A stretch of DNA of 64,000 nucleotides from Notospermus geniculatus (Eukaryota; Nemertea; Pilidiophora; Heteronemertea; Lineidae), in the NCBI GenBank assembly GCA_002633025.1, contig NMRB01000701.1, forward strand, positions 191,058 through 255,057, written 5' to 3'. Below are positions 12,266-24,995 of this stretch, one piece after another; the first letter of the stretch is position 1, and each line of letters begins with the position of its first letter. The notes below the pieces were generated by a model, which did no database searches, had not been told where the DNA came from, and saw nothing but the letters and a program-made list of their open reading frames with translations. The position numbers were made by a program, and so were the translations under genes.

Positions 12266-13437
12266 CATGTCAAATGGCGTGGTTATTAGAAATCCTTGTT
12301 TAGACGTCAACTTATCGTCCTCCCTGGCTCTGATATTCACCCGGCGACACGATCATCAAGCCAGATCCCGGTAATCGTCCGGCTTAGTCGGTACAAAGTC
12401 ATCATCACCTGTATAAGCTTCTAACGACGTTTGAGCGACGTGGCGGATTTTCAACAGGGTCTTAATTTAACCATAAAATGACCCTTCGAAGTAAGAGCCA
12501 CTGCAAATCATTTGCACAGTGACAGGAAAGTCAGCGAGTTCGTAGGAGGCCGAGGGGTCCTGAAATTTACAACGTTTTGGTCAGAAAATACCTCATTCTG
12601 CATCATCGTCATGCCTATCGGCTGTCCTGGGTAATGTAATAACCATTTTTTGGGAAGTTGTAGCTTAGGGCCAGACAAATTTGTTCTGGCAATACAAAAC
12701 CAAGTTTGAAGACTTCTTTACGTTCGCGAAATACCACTCATGGCAAGCTAGCATCCATGCGTCGCATACACTGTTGGTCAATGCACTCGTCTGTAAGTTC
12801 TGAAGTTTTACTTGAAATTCTTGTTCGCTCTAACATCTACATGTAGCTCAGCAACCCGCTGCAGACCCGACATTTCTACTCAATCGACCTTGGCGTGAGA
12901 GCCGAACGTCAAATAACACATGCAAATTACAAGTAGCTCTCACTAGTTTTAATTCGGATAAGTGAGTAAATTTTCCAGAGGTTGGTTTAAATTCGTTCTA
13001 ATCAAATTTTCGACCGACTTTAATTCAGTGGCAACCGACGCCACGTTGTAGAGCATCTGACTTCAAAAATATCACAGTGGATTTCTACACAGGTCCAAAA
13101 CCTTCATTCTTCATTGAATTACCATGTTGTAGTCGTAATTTCCATTTAGCAACAGCCTCGTGGCACCCAAACGACCACTAATTTCTGGTCACTGAGTACG
13201 CATGCCACGTCCAACCATCAGCTCTTTGACATATCTTTTAATCAGCTTACGTGGGATCTCCCATCGGCAAGGCTACATTGTCACCACAGTGGCTAATAGA
13301 CACTTTGTCTTCGCTTACCGAAGGATACCCTGTAGCAGTCACATTATCGGTCAGTTTCCTAAACAGGCGGATCTTTATAGGGCGTTCATGTCCGCCTGAT
13401 GTTGGTGATTAGAAATACATGTAACGCTGACACTTAA

Positions 13438-13687
13438 AGGAGCTGGACGTCCAAGTTGTAAACACTCACTCACTGGTTCTCTATCTACGCGACGCCTGCG
13501 GTGCTGCCACCTATTGTCGGTGATATGTACTGACGTGAATATCGTGAGTGAGTTGCATCGGACCGGGAACCAGTCTAATGATCACGGGGCGCTACTGGTG
13601 CTGCTACCTGCACGAAGGAATAAAACTAGTTTGCCGACCATGTTTGTAAACAAACCAGCTTGTTTACTACTTCGGCGTCTAACTCCT
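13438..13687. mobile_element. 250-bp MITE with TTAA target duplication
   Basis: Ends AGGAGCTGGACGTCC and GGCGTCTAACTCCT form an imperfect inverted repeat, flanked by TTAA at 13434-13437 and 13688-13691. The AGGAG terminus and TTAA target are shared with 6856-7063, so the two are probably related families mobilised by the same kind of transposase. No transposase is in the window. Confidence 0.85.
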
Positions 13688-14499
13688 TTAAACCTGCATT
13701 TCTATTTGCTGTGAAGCTTGGACAATCCCTCCTCGGTGCAAGGGTGTCCACAGGTGCTTTCACACACGTACAGTAGCCTACGTTTGTCAAATAACATGTG
13801 TAGTTTTATTTTCTCATACATGTAGTTGCAGCGAAAGAAATCGCTATTTCGTTCGCGAACGACGCAGTTTTTTTCTGATTGCTCGACATAGCCACATAAT
13901 GTAAGTGTGGTACAACTTTTTGTGAAAATACCGAATAACTACATGTAAAAGGATGCTCTTTATGTTATGATATTATTTTCTTCTTTATTTGACTTTTTAA
14001 AATTTTTCATTTATGGCTGGTATTCATGCTTTTCACTAGGATCTGCATGGCAGTGTCCCGTATAGGCCTACATGTAGTGCCCCTATGCAAAGCCTGAAGT
14101 ATTAAAAAGTATTTGGTGGCTTATATGAACATCATCCATTATTAATATCTCATTTTGGTAAGTTTGAAAGTGGAAATTCAATGCGTGTGGGCAGTCGTTG
14201 CCACTGAGGCGAATAAGCGAACAAAATCTGCGTTCTGAGCAGTAAAATCTACGTTCAGAATCAGAAATCGAATCATCTCTGCATCAGGAGTACGTCCAAC
14301 AAGCTAAGTATGTCTTGTGAAACACACACATTATTCAATTTCCAATGGATAATCATTGGAACGAAATGCAGTAAACATGATTTAGATTGAAGTATCGATT
14401 TCAAATCAATACATAAACCAATCGTTCAATTAGGTTTGACATGTTCTGGAATAGATTATCTACATTTATCTCTCATTCCTGGTCACACAGATGGCATCG

Positions 14500-15354
14500 T
14501 AGCTTTTTCTTTACCTACGCGTCTGTTTGGAATATGAAGTAGGGGAAGAACACATCGCTGCAGTTCGGAGTGCAATCTTTTTCCTTTTCCTATTTCGTGC
14601 TTGGGTCTCCAAAGTTTAGGAATATAGCTTATTCACCAACATTTCCGCCCATATTTATCTTCATATCAAAGTATAAATTTCGCCATTTTTATGGAACTCG
14701 GCCTCCGTACGAACCACGAATCTCACGTGGAGAGGCCCCTAACGGTTTTTATTCGTCTCATCTTAAAATTCTAAACGTTTTCTTACTTTCGAAAGGCATT
14801 TTCTTATGTGAGTACGCTCTCCTGGCGATTCGAGCGTTCTATCCAAAAGTGTTTTTCTCAAGATTCCGAATGGCTGCCGTGAAGATCACCGACAATCCCA
14901 GGGAGACGGTACAGCAAACGTTCAGAGAGATTCATGACAAATATCGCAGCCATCACAACTTTTTGATTCTCTCTTAAATAATTGATAGGTTGTGTCAACG
15001 TTAGTGTCAACACAATTTCCGCGTATTTTTCTGATCACGCGGCCACATCGTCAGGAAGAAGAAATATTTACTGCTTGGCGGAGATATTGGAACCATTAAA
15101 TGAGTAAATCTCGGATCTCATAAGTTTTATTATTTTCTGTTCTGTTTTTATCACTTCTGTTAATGGTACCCAGATTAGGTGAGGGGAATGACCGGACTCC
15201 TTTAGTCTCCAGTTTTTACGCTCTTCCCACTTTTTCCGAACATTTGCACCCCGTCATAACACGTAAACGCGCACGATAAGATCACTGACGGAAAGTTTAT
15301 CGATTTTGCCGTAAAATACACCTCCATTGCCAGCCTTTTATGGATCCAATGGGT
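14500..15354. repeat. Segmental duplication, copy 2 (empty site)
   Basis: Aligns with 1-1198 minus the 333-bp insertion. In this copy a frame of 135 codons (14570-14977) stays open and includes an ATG at 14870 followed by 35 codons. Copy 1 has a stop in that frame. I do not recognise the peptide and consider it more likely part of a repeat than a gene. Confidence 0.93.
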
Positions 15355-17600
15355 CCCTCATGGCTGTATTCACATTGATGTTCCCCTTGTCAAGTCGTTC
15401 CATTATTTTCGTCACCGAATATGGCTGGATGACCTTCGGACAAGATTGAAGTAAGGAGTCAAAACGAAATGGCCAGGTGTCGATGATGTATTGCCACATA
15501 AGGGGCCGGCTAATGACCTCTCGTTCTCACGTCTCTGGAGCTAATGGCTACGTCTATCGTAAATCGCATCACGCCTTCCTGACCTTATACCAGATGACGA
15601 TGAGGTTCGCTGTTTTGTTTCAAACTGAAAACGTAGGCCTACGTGTAACTAGACCTACATTGTAAACGTTTCTCAAAGGTTGTTCAAAGGTTGCAATAGT
15701 CCGCCGTGTGGTCAGCAATGCCGACATCACCAACATCTCTGCGACCTTACAACTGCGATTCTGTGTATATATTGTATAACAGTTGTTTGTACACTGCACC
15801 ACCTCTCAGAAAACCAGGGACCTCTTTCACACAAAGCCTTATTCACAACCTTTAGAACAGCGTGAACCATATTGTCCATTTGCGAGCACCCTATTGTTCA
15901 CTATCAAGACTTGCGGCATTTGCAGAAGGATTTGCATACCCTTAAAGTTACGGGGGTTTGTGAATGCCAGGTCCCACTGTTCCTCTGAAAAAGCCCTCAG
16001 GCACAAAATAATATTAATATGTTACCCTGAATTTTTTTTTGAAAAACCCGTTCTTCATCATTGTGAAGAACTAGAGGACATCAACGGTGACCAGCGGTGT
16101 TTCATATGGACGTTGTCCCTGAACCCCGTCTGTCTATTTAATACCTCTAACACTGACAGATGAGGTAATAATTATGCTAAATCTTTTTCCATATAGTGTC
16201 ATGTACGTCATCAATTCTGGGGCAAAAGCCTCCTTCAGTTGTGTAGCATGACTTCGATGAGGTACTTGCGTTGCAAGAGAAAATATATGCAACCTATAAG
16301 CATTGGTAAGTCCATGTCGATGTTCCCACTAGAGAACGAGATGGCACTTGAGAGCTGCAGTGAGGCGAGATACTATTTAGTATTCATTGGAATCAGGTCC
16401 TTATAGTGGCAGAGTTCAATGCGGGAAGAAGATGCGAGACTCAAGAGGTTAACGTTTTGCCTTAATCTGACCCAGAAGCGCTGTATACAGGATGATACAA
16501 CAGACTCAAATGGAATTTCCAATTTCAAGTAGCCACAAAGTACAAAGCGTTGTGTCGGTATAGCCCTGGACTGGAGGAAAAGCATCCGAAAGGTCATCCG
16601 ATTCTGCGTTTATGTCGCAGAAAAGTGGCATGACCAAAAAGGCACCAAGTCGTACCGAGTAGTACCATTAGCTTAAATTCACTTGAAACATGCCCAAGGT
16701 GAGGAAATATTATGTGCGACTGGACAATCTGTGACAACTGCAGAACTGAAGCAAGATATCGAACACGTTTTTGCTGAGATTTTGATCGACGAATGTGCAC
16801 CTGTCACTCAAACTCAGTGTGAGAACAATTCGACGAGATAAATCAAATAAAAGGTGGCAGAGTTATCTCTCCCTTGTACAATAACCAAGCCGTCTTTCAA
16901 TTCTTGCCAAAGATACAAAAGCATCGCTGTCAAAGTGAAACTTTATCGACATATTTGATTGCTCCTAAGTTCTGATTGAATTATCTTTTGGTGCGAACGT
17001 CACATCAGACAGCTTCTCTGAGCACTTTGAATATGATATCGGGTTGAGAAATTATTTCACATCATGCGCCTTAGGCGTATTGTGTTCATTGTTCAGGTTT
17101 AGGGAAGAAATGGAAGTGATGCGACCTATAACAAGTTTGGCAATTAACACACATGTATCCACGAAACGGTGTCTGCTCCATCATTTCTCGTGGGTTGCTA
17201 TTCCATAGCAGACGCTGTGCAACGGCAATGGCACGCGATAAAAGCTTTGTCTAAATGCAGGAACCATAAAATAACAAAATGATTTTCCAACATCCCGTTG
17301 AAAAATCTTGTGTGTGACCGTCGCCTCAAGCTACGGTTCCAGAAGAGCGATTTTTCAATGCGCGTGGATAAAATCATTGTTATTTCATGCTGCAGCTGCA
17401 CCAAGACAAAGGTTTTTTCGCATGCGTTGCAGAGTGTCTGCGAAATCACGTTCGGTGAAAAAGGGCCTCAGAAAATATGGAACTGAAGGCGGCACTGGCG
17501 ACGATTTCCTGGTTTTCAGAACGACCCGGTTAGGCCAGGGAAAACGTTTAGCGATGATTCGCATTTTGTTCAAGCAGGCTTTAGACAACTCGCTCACATC
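15355..17600. other. No gene recognised
   Basis: Only short overlapping frames (60-126 codons) without domains. I see no inverted-repeat element with clear ends and no tandem array. Confidence 0.55.
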
Positions 17601-18007
17601 TGTTCATTCCACACCCCAGTGGCGCGAGGTTTATGGCCGACATCTCCGCAACTGCTGGGTCAAATTTGGCATACCATACATCAATCGATTTGTCTTTTTT
17701 GGCGCTACAGGCATCGTGACAGAAAAAAGTTCTTTCACCAGTCACTGTTTGTGTTTACGGCCGAAATGGCGGCCATTTTGAAATCACGCAATGCATCGCG
17801 CACGTGTAAACTGCACTGAACACCGTGGCGAAATGAAATGGGTTTTGAGAAAGGGATCCGTTATGTCGGCCTTACGCGAAAAATGAAAATAGCAGAAAGA
17901 TACCGACAAGAAAGACAAGTCAATTGATGTATGGTATGTCAAATTTGACCCAGCAGTTGCGGAGATATCGGCTGAAAACCTCGCGCCACTGGGATGTGGA
18001 ATGAACA
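17601..18007. mobile_element. Fold-back element of about 400 bp with 100-bp arms
   Basis: 17601-17700 and 17907-18007 are imperfect inverted repeats, both containing TCTCCGCAACTGCTGGGTCA (or its complement) and a CAGTGGCGCGAGG box. They flank a loop of about 200 bases. No terminal duplication could be defined. Overlapping frames on both strands are by-products of the symmetry. Confidence 0.8.
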
Positions 18008-19221
18008 GTAGTCGGGCATCCTGCACGGAACTGCGCTCAGAAACTGATCCCGAAACCCTCCAGCGTAACCAGTCCACTTCCGCTTGCAGTCTCACAGAGG
18101 AAATAGACATGTCATCCAATGTCCACCAGGATCCTGTCTGCGCTGAAACCATTGTGTGCACGCATGCGAACCCTATTAAAAATCACCGATGAAAGCGTCC
18201 CGAAGAGGTTTCTCTTGTCTAAAGGCTGATGCGCAAGGAATTACTCTTCCTTTGCATAGATAATTGAGTTCGCCCTTCAGAGAGTTCGCTCCTAAGGTAC
18301 GTGCGATGGTTCCACGTAATGAAGATGTTTCAGAAAACAGCATTGGGGCGTAGAGCCCTGTCGTGTTCCTTGTATGAAGGTAGCTATCACGTGGTTGTTT
18401 TGGCATCGTCGGCAAATTTTGAAAAAAGCTAAAACGCGTACGATGTTCATCTCTCACTGAGATTGCGTGCTCAATAGAAGACTGTCGAAGTCAAATTATA
18501 GGTTGAATGCCACAAAACAAGAGGCTGTGTCAATCACATCTTCGTACATGTACATATTGATGTACTGTAAAATTACGTCTAAGAGGTCATTGTCGACAGG
18601 TACCGAACTTAATGACATGTACAGTACATGTAGTAGGCAAAAATTGCTCACGTTAATAGAATTCAGTGGGTTTTTATCTGTTTCGCTGTAGCCTCTAACC
18701 TCTTGTCGGCCACCTGGCCGGCAATCGAAACTGCGGCCACCTGTTGCGAGTCCGACTACCTTTCCACTTCACCACCGCAGTGGTTGGTGCAGTGGGCATT
18801 GTTATTAGCACTTCCTGCACACGGATGCATTACACATCCGTCACAATATATATTATCTTTATATATTCAGGTGAACTTTTCCATTGTTTACATTGAGGTC
18901 TTCGAGACATCACTTTTGTTTCAAGGGCAGACGTCTTGTTACCACGTTGCAGACAGGTAACGTGCAAAAATTGTATCATGATATTTGCAAGCTGATAAAC
19001 CTGCTAGTCGAACTGCACGCAGAGTGATGATCTAACCGTCTGTCCCCACACTCCCCGAGGACGAGAGATGCTGGCGACAGACAACCTTTGCGATTGGTCG
19101 ATCGATCTGACATGTCTGACACTCTGCCAATTCGCGATGCTACAGCTATTTTCATTGGTCAATTTGAAGTAATGTCTGTTGCACAGCCAAACACTTCTTC
19201 GACGCTGTTAGCGTCGATGCC

Positions 19222-19439
19222 GGTGTAAAGTTTTTCACTAGTGAGGCCCGTGCTTAGCCTCCCTACTATTTGCCAGTGTGACATTACAATAGATTGATGG
19301 AATAAGCGGCGACGTGACAATGAGCGACACGCAGTCTGTTTCCCAGTGTGTTCCGAACAATGGGCATCACACAGAAAAATGACCACACTGAAAAACGTTA
19401 CACCCGCTGGTCACACTGAAAAACGTTACACCCGCTGGT
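19222..19439. mobile_element. MITE, GGTGTAA-end family, copy 2, with duplicated right end
   Basis: The left end is GGTGTAAAGTTTTTCAC and the right end is CACTGAAAAACGTTACACC at about 19404. Its interior is in the opposite orientation to copy 1 (AATAAGCGGCGACGTGACAA). The right terminus is duplicated in tandem: the 28-bp unit at 19384-19411 repeats at 19412-19439. Confidence 0.85.
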
Positions 19440-20288
19440 AAGCGTATTCCGATCATCCGGCTCATAGTGATGCTTGACACACGAACGGCATTATCCGCTT
19501 GAACATTTCCCCCTTTTCGATGAGTGGTATGCTGATTTGCCAACGATATATACCCCGTCATGTTACATGTATTTAGATCTTTTGGCTCATGACTCACCTC
19601 GATCACATCGAGAAGTTAAAAAACACATTATTTCTTTCTTATCAAGGAGGACTCAAGTCGAGAGGTTAATAACAAGTAACAAATGACGGTAGACGTATAT
19701 TCCCTGCACATTTGCGGAGATGCTCACCATAAAATGGTTCGTGGTGATAAAAAGAAAAACAAAAGAATGAATAACATCCGCGATAATGGATAAAAAGAAG
19801 AATTCGTGTCAAGAATCACCAATGAACGTGGGTGCCAAGAGTACGTAAATGATGCATTGGCCTGTATGTATTCCCGTCACGAATCCGCCATCTTTTGGGC
19901 GTGGGTGTAGTAAAGGTAAGTCAGCAATTCGGATTGTATTAGAGTTTTCCATTAGGGTAGAAGCCATATTATTGGCCCTGGTAAAGTGCAGAAAAGGCCA
20001 CCTCAAGCTACTCGTGTTCCTCCCTTGGATGGGGTCTTTTATGTGCCCGTGCAAAGGCAGATGGTAGGTACAATGCACCATAGCGTATTTCGGCAATGTT
20101 ACTTCGAACCAAAGTCATATATGTCTGACTTGTGGGTGCAGTCATTCTCGGAATTTAACAGTTGAAGAAAATATAGAGAATTTCCCATAAAACATGTACT
20201 GAATGTCACCTTTTCTTACACAATGCAAGTTCAATTCCCTACAAATAACGGAAAAATTGTCACCAGTAGTTACGTTCGACTGTCTGCT

Positions 20289-20396
20289 GGCCCATGTTCC
20301 CGAAGTCGTCGTTAGGTTAACGATGTCGTTAAAACTGGAAAAATGCATAGCGTAACGACATCGTTAACCTTACGACGGCTTCGGGAACATGGGTCC
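20289..20396. mobile_element. 108-bp GGGYCC-end hairpin element (subfamily C)
   Basis: Long arms fold back: GGCCCATGTTCCCGAAG at the left, and CTTCGGGAACATGGGTCC at the right, continued by GTTAACGATGTCGTTA and its complement. The loop is about 20 bases. Length and GGGYCC termini match subfamilies A and B, but the stem sequence is unrelated. Confidence 0.88.
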
Positions 20397-20478
20397 AGCT
20401 GGGTTGTTGTGTTTTTATAGAAAAAAACCCTAATCTCAATGCCCTTTCTTCAGGCAGTCTCAAGCACATACCACCTAG

Positions 20479-20511
20479 CTACCTACCCACCTACGACGTG
20501 GGTAGGTAGGT
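20479..20511. repeat. Short palindrome of CTAC units
   Basis: CTACCTACCCAC is followed six bases later by GTGGGTAGGTAG, its exact complement. A simple-sequence hairpin. Confidence 0.85.
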
Positions 20512-20593
20512 ACGTATCGCTGATAGATGTTTTTAGAGACTGCCCTTTCTTCATTAAACTTAAAGTTACATTTACTATCCACGTCTCTACCTT

Positions 20594-20711
20594 TGAGTTT
20601 TCGCAAAGCCCGAAACGCGAACGTGTATCCTTTTGTTCGGTGCTCACTTCGTGCCATCGAACAATGGGTTTGGCGTTCGCGTTGGCGTTTCGGGGGCTTT
20701 GCGAAAACTCA
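20594..20711. mobile_element. 118-bp MITE, GTTTTCGC-end family, copy 1
   Basis: The ends TGAGTTTTCGCAAAGCC and GGGGGCTTTGCGAAAACTCA are inverted repeats, extended by CGAAACGC and CGAACG boxes. The interior, with CATCGAACAATGGGTTTGGC, is shared with 53169-53294. Target duplication not resolved here. Confidence 0.88.
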
Positions 20712-21266
20712 GTATTGTCATTAAATCGGCAATCATCTCTGAACCACCAGGAAATTATATTACCCAAGACAATTCATGATGGCGCAATTTCAATGTACTC
20801 ATAGTTGAAGTAAGTTAAAGTCAGAGTGGAAAATACAGGATACAGGTTGCAAAGGCCCAACATACCTCTACAGGCTAAAAAAAGTTGTATGTGCTCAAGG
20901 CATGCTACTTGTAAGTGATGTTCCATACCTGATGATAGGACTAAGTATAGAATCATCTCCAGCATGTTCAGTATGAGTAAAGTGAAATAAATGAGGATAT
21001 TATGTCATTTAAAATCTGGCACATGCGTTTCCCACAGAAGAACATATGTTTACAACGGCGGTGAAAATTCACCTTATGTCTGAGGCTAGTCGACCTGCGG
21101 TGTGTTGTACCGATGGCATGGGAGCGATTGTTGTGAACTCAACCGTAACCTGCGATACAGAAGCTCCGGCTGTGGAGTCTGGGTAAAAAGATACATTGAT
21201 ATGCAGGCGAGTTATCTTATCATTTTGTCAGCGAGAAGTCGGTGAACCTCTTGGGTTTTCTCTCAG

Positions 21267-21380
21267 CTGAAACATAAGGAAACCTGTATGCCACGAAACG
21301 TCGAGGATTCTGATGTGGTTCAGGCTTGGATTACAATTGAATATCGGGAGGCTTGTAACCAATGTGTCATTGTTTTTTAA
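21267..21380 (+). CDS. Candidate terminal exon, unrecognised protein
   Basis: A strong splice acceptor (CTTGGGTTTTCTCTCAG, ending 21266) is followed by 37 codons in frame to TAA at 21378-21380. The peptide contains ETCMPRNVEDSDVVQAWITI and is Cys- and acid-rich. An in-frame TGA lies just upstream of the acceptor, which fits an exon edge. No good donor follows. I do not recognise the family, and acceptors with open frames this long also arise by chance. Confidence 0.18.
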   Translation: MKHKETCMPRNVEDSDVVQAWITIEYREACNQCVIVF

Positions 21381-21509
21381 AATTTACGCTTGTGGAACAA
21401 AGAATTAGCTGAGAACACTGTCAAAAGGCGTAGGTAAGGCAGTCTTTTGTTACCACTTCTGAGGTCACGATTCATCTTCATGCGAGAATAAGTTAATGGT
21501 AGATGCTTA

Positions 21510-21687
21510 GGCGCGGATCCAAGGAGGGGCACACCCGGCGCACGCCCTCCCCCCGTTTCGGCCAAGAAATCTGTAAAATCGACCGTGAAATTCTGAAATT
21601 TGGAGCAAATCATTGAAATTCACGGCAGATTTCAATGTTTCTAGCACAGTGCGCCCCCTCTTTCCCGAAATCCTGGATCCGCCGCTG
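21510..21687. mobile_element. 178-bp hAT-like MITE, copy 1
   Basis: Ends GGCGCGGATCCAAGG and CCTGGATCCGCCGCTG form an imperfect inverted repeat of the CAGNGGCGGATCC type that I associate with hAT elements. The flanks GATGCTTA (21502-21509) and GATGCTTG (21688-21695) look like an 8-bp target duplication with one change. The interior, with CAGATTTCAATGTTTCTAGC, matches 52396-52579. Confidence 0.87.
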
Positions 21688-22026
21688 GATGCTTGTCACA
21701 GCAAATACTTGCTTTCGTCGATAGTCCACAGATCGGGAAGCTGACTTTTGATTTATACAACGAATCACGTTCAGAATTTGAATATGATGCGTGATCTTCG
21801 ACCAGTAAGATGAGTTGCTGCACATTCTGTTCTGCCAATGGCGTCATCTGGCGGGAAGATCAGTAGCCAGCCATCCAGTAAAATGCGCACGCAGCAACGC
21901 CAAATGAAGCTTTTTTAAAAGCTGCGTGCAAGTTTGGCGTGCGCGTATATCTTCAACTGTCTGCATTTTGCACTGAAATGCCACCGCATCAATACTGCTT
22001 ATGAAATTATGATAAAAGATGGGCAA

Positions 22027-24192
22027 AGTGACGGGGTGTGGAACACGCCGTTAATGCTGAAGGGCCATTAAAATCGGAACCTAATGACATGATGGCACTG
22101 GCGTGATACCGAGTTAAGAGGTACTCCGTCAACGTTTCGGTACAAGAACGGATACTCTACATAAGTATGCATTGGCTAATGCACAGGTACTTCTGTAAAT
22201 TAGGGACGTGGTAACGGAACATTACGGGCGGTTTGATCGACAAAGTGAGTACTTACAATGTTACCATCATTTTGAATGCTCTGTTTCGTGGTTCGGAATT
22301 TCGAGAGTGCAAACTGCTCTTCATCATTTTCGCAAGTTATGGTGTTTGTATGAACGCTGTAAACGGGTCGTACACTTAAGGAAAACAGTTTCCGTGGTAT
22401 GACAGCAGTTTGTGTACTTCGGATCTACTGTATACAGAGCAATGAGTATAGCCTACATCAGGGTTGAGAGCCACATTTCACATTCAAGTTGAGAAAAATG
22501 CAGACGACCAATCCCCGACTCAGTTAAAACTGCAAATAAAAAACGAGACCGAGTGCATTTTTTATTAAATTCGTCCTATGTAACTCCGGATTCTTGCTGC
22601 GCCCCATCATGCATGTCATAGAATGAATTGAAATCCAGCAGTTTATCATTTGAAAACGACGCAATGTCTCGCGAAATTGCTATTGGAAGAAAGTGAATAT
22701 TCTATGTCTAACATGTTACAATATCTTCATGTTTGTTTAAATTGAAATTTTATGTTATTTTTCCTACTTTAATTACAAGAATAATAATTGGCAAATGTCA
22801 AGAAGAATCAATTAGCCGAGCAAAAAGGTTGGAAGAATTCCATTCATTATGTATGTTACAGTGATTTTCCCAGCTGCAGTGTATACATGTATTATTAAAC
22901 TGAATGAAATTGACAAAATGGAGTCTGCCAGAGACAGCATCAAAGCAGTACATCATGCATGAAAAAAATTATTAAAAAAATGAGAAATTCAATAACACAG
23001 CGGGACGGGAATCTACATGTACAATGTACAGCCGTCAGTGTACATGTGTCTAAACTCGCATTCAACTAGAGGAATAACGAAAATGTACATGTACAGCTGC
23101 ATACATGTATTTGAAACCAATACAAACAGTGTTGCTCCCAATATGGCGACCTACAAAATATAAACCAGATACTTGTATAACATGGCAGACGATATCGAAG
23201 TAGATATGAAAATAATATCATATTGCTTGTTTTCTTTCTCGTTGAAGGTTACTGATATATCCTGCAGACCAATGCAGTCCAGGTTGTTACATACAACGTC
23301 ACTCTGGTACAGCACCTCGCGTACATGTACAGTACATGCACATCCTGGCGGAAAAACTATTTTCTGATTTTTTATGAGTTTGATTTTTATGCTGATTTTT
23401 TTATTATTTTTTTTTTCTTCATTGGTTGCAATACCGTAGGGCTAGAGGAGACAGAAAAATGCACCTACAGGAACATCGGATCCCGCCCGCCAAGATGGAC
23501 ATTACGTGTAGGCCTACCTGCCTGTCATTACTGGTATGGTTATCGTTATTTGTGGTAAAACTAATAGGCCTATAAAGCATGTATACTATAAGATGTACAA
23601 TATTCCTATACTTTATCTGCTTGGTTGCTCGAGCGCATGCACTTAGAATTATCCTACGTCGAAGAATGAACTAGGCTTAACGCCAGCCATCCGGTCAAAT
23701 TTTTCACCAATTTTTTTAAATATGCTTTTATATGTGGCCCTGAATCTGAATTTCCAAAACATCGTACATGTATGAAACATTTGACCGTGTAGGCTACGGC
23801 GGGCATACGGTTGAACAAAAGGGTGTCGGCAAATGAGCAAACAGATACACTCCCTAAAATTTCAGCTCGTGAACAAGGTCCCCAATCGTACTTTGGTTGG
23901 CGATCTATCGTTTATACAGACAGAATCTTGAAAGTGTTCTTCAAGGATTTTCGATTGGCTGTTATGGAGATGAAATACTCATCTGGTGGATATTGGCCAA
24001 TAGCTTTGATCCAGACGGCTGTGAAGGGCTGCTCGCGGGTCTTGAAGCGCTCGGGTTTCTTTCTCTTCAGAGAATTGGTTCGATAATTCTTTGCAACTGT
24101 GTTTCTTCAATATCCGCGTGCACACGTATGTTGTCCACTCTCAGGTCTCTGCTTTGGGGAAGGAGAGTTGCAAACTAATAAGAAGACTTGGG
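22027..24192. other. No gene recognised; AT-rich with ACATGTAC clusters
   Basis: Holds low-complexity T-rich sequence (23350-23420) and several ACATGTAC words (22884, 23012-23110, 23320-23345, 23765). Short frames at 23811-24437 overlap in several phases and show no domain. Confidence 0.55.
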
Positions 24193-24286
24193 TTAGACTG
24201 GTTCCCGTCTTTGCCACTACACTCCCGCAGCGCTCGCTTCACATCGGCGCCGCCAGTGTGCAGCGGCAAAGACAGAATCAGTCTAA
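24193..24286. mobile_element. 94-bp inverted-repeat element
   Basis: TTAGACTGGTTCCCGTCTTT at the left and, at the right, the imperfect complement AAAGACAGAATCAGTCTAA. It directly abuts the element at 24284-24419, sharing a TAA at the junction. Confidence 0.7.
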
Positions 24287-24419
24287 AGCCTCGTTTCCAC
24301 AGACGCGTTTCACGCTGCGTGATGCGTCAAATCTTTTGTTATTTTCCGCCGCTCTGCTTCCAAACAATGGGCGAAGCGTCAAAACGCTAACGCTACCGCT
24401 TCTGTGGAAACGGGCCTTA
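24284..24419. mobile_element. 136-bp inverted-repeat element with GTTTCCACAG arms
   Basis: TAAAGCCTCGTTTCCACAG at the left, CTGTGGAAACGGGCCTTA at the right. A second inner pair (GATGCGTCAAA and GAAGCGTCAAAACGC) adds structure. The right end abuts TTAA but the left reads CTAA, so the target duplication is uncertain. Confidence 0.78.
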
Positions 24420-24995
24420 ACTCATGGGTGTGAGTGACCCAGCGCTTGACCTAAAATAGAACCCCCGAAATTATAGGCCTGCTTTCCATTGGAGCGTTTC
24501 CGTGCCCGGCTTTCACGCCGGGATGCCGTTGCTTATGCCTTTGGTCCGATTTCAAGCACGGCCATCGGCACCAGCTCCCTGCCACACATCTCTCGTCTCA
24601 CGGAAACTGTTCTCATTACGTTGATACTGCTTGAAATATCTTGTTGGACTCAAGTAACTTCCCTTCTGATTGAGGTTGACGTTGAGGAGGTTGGCATCGA
24701 CAACCATAATAGCGCGTTTTCACCGCTAACAGCCGGCCATTGACACAAATGCGTCGGTAGTGGCATATTTTTTCCCGTTACTCGCGTAATTTGTTTACCC
24801 AATATACACCGACACGTTGAGTTTGGCCCACGATTGAATTTGCTTTCAGTACAATTCACACTGCATGTGTAGCTTACCTTTTTGGTAGGCAAACCAAAAC
24901 ATGTGATTGATCGCAAAGTACGAATCAACCTACTGGATACGTGTAAGTAAAGTGCACATGGGCGAGTTCAGCAAGCGATATCCGAACTAACCAAG

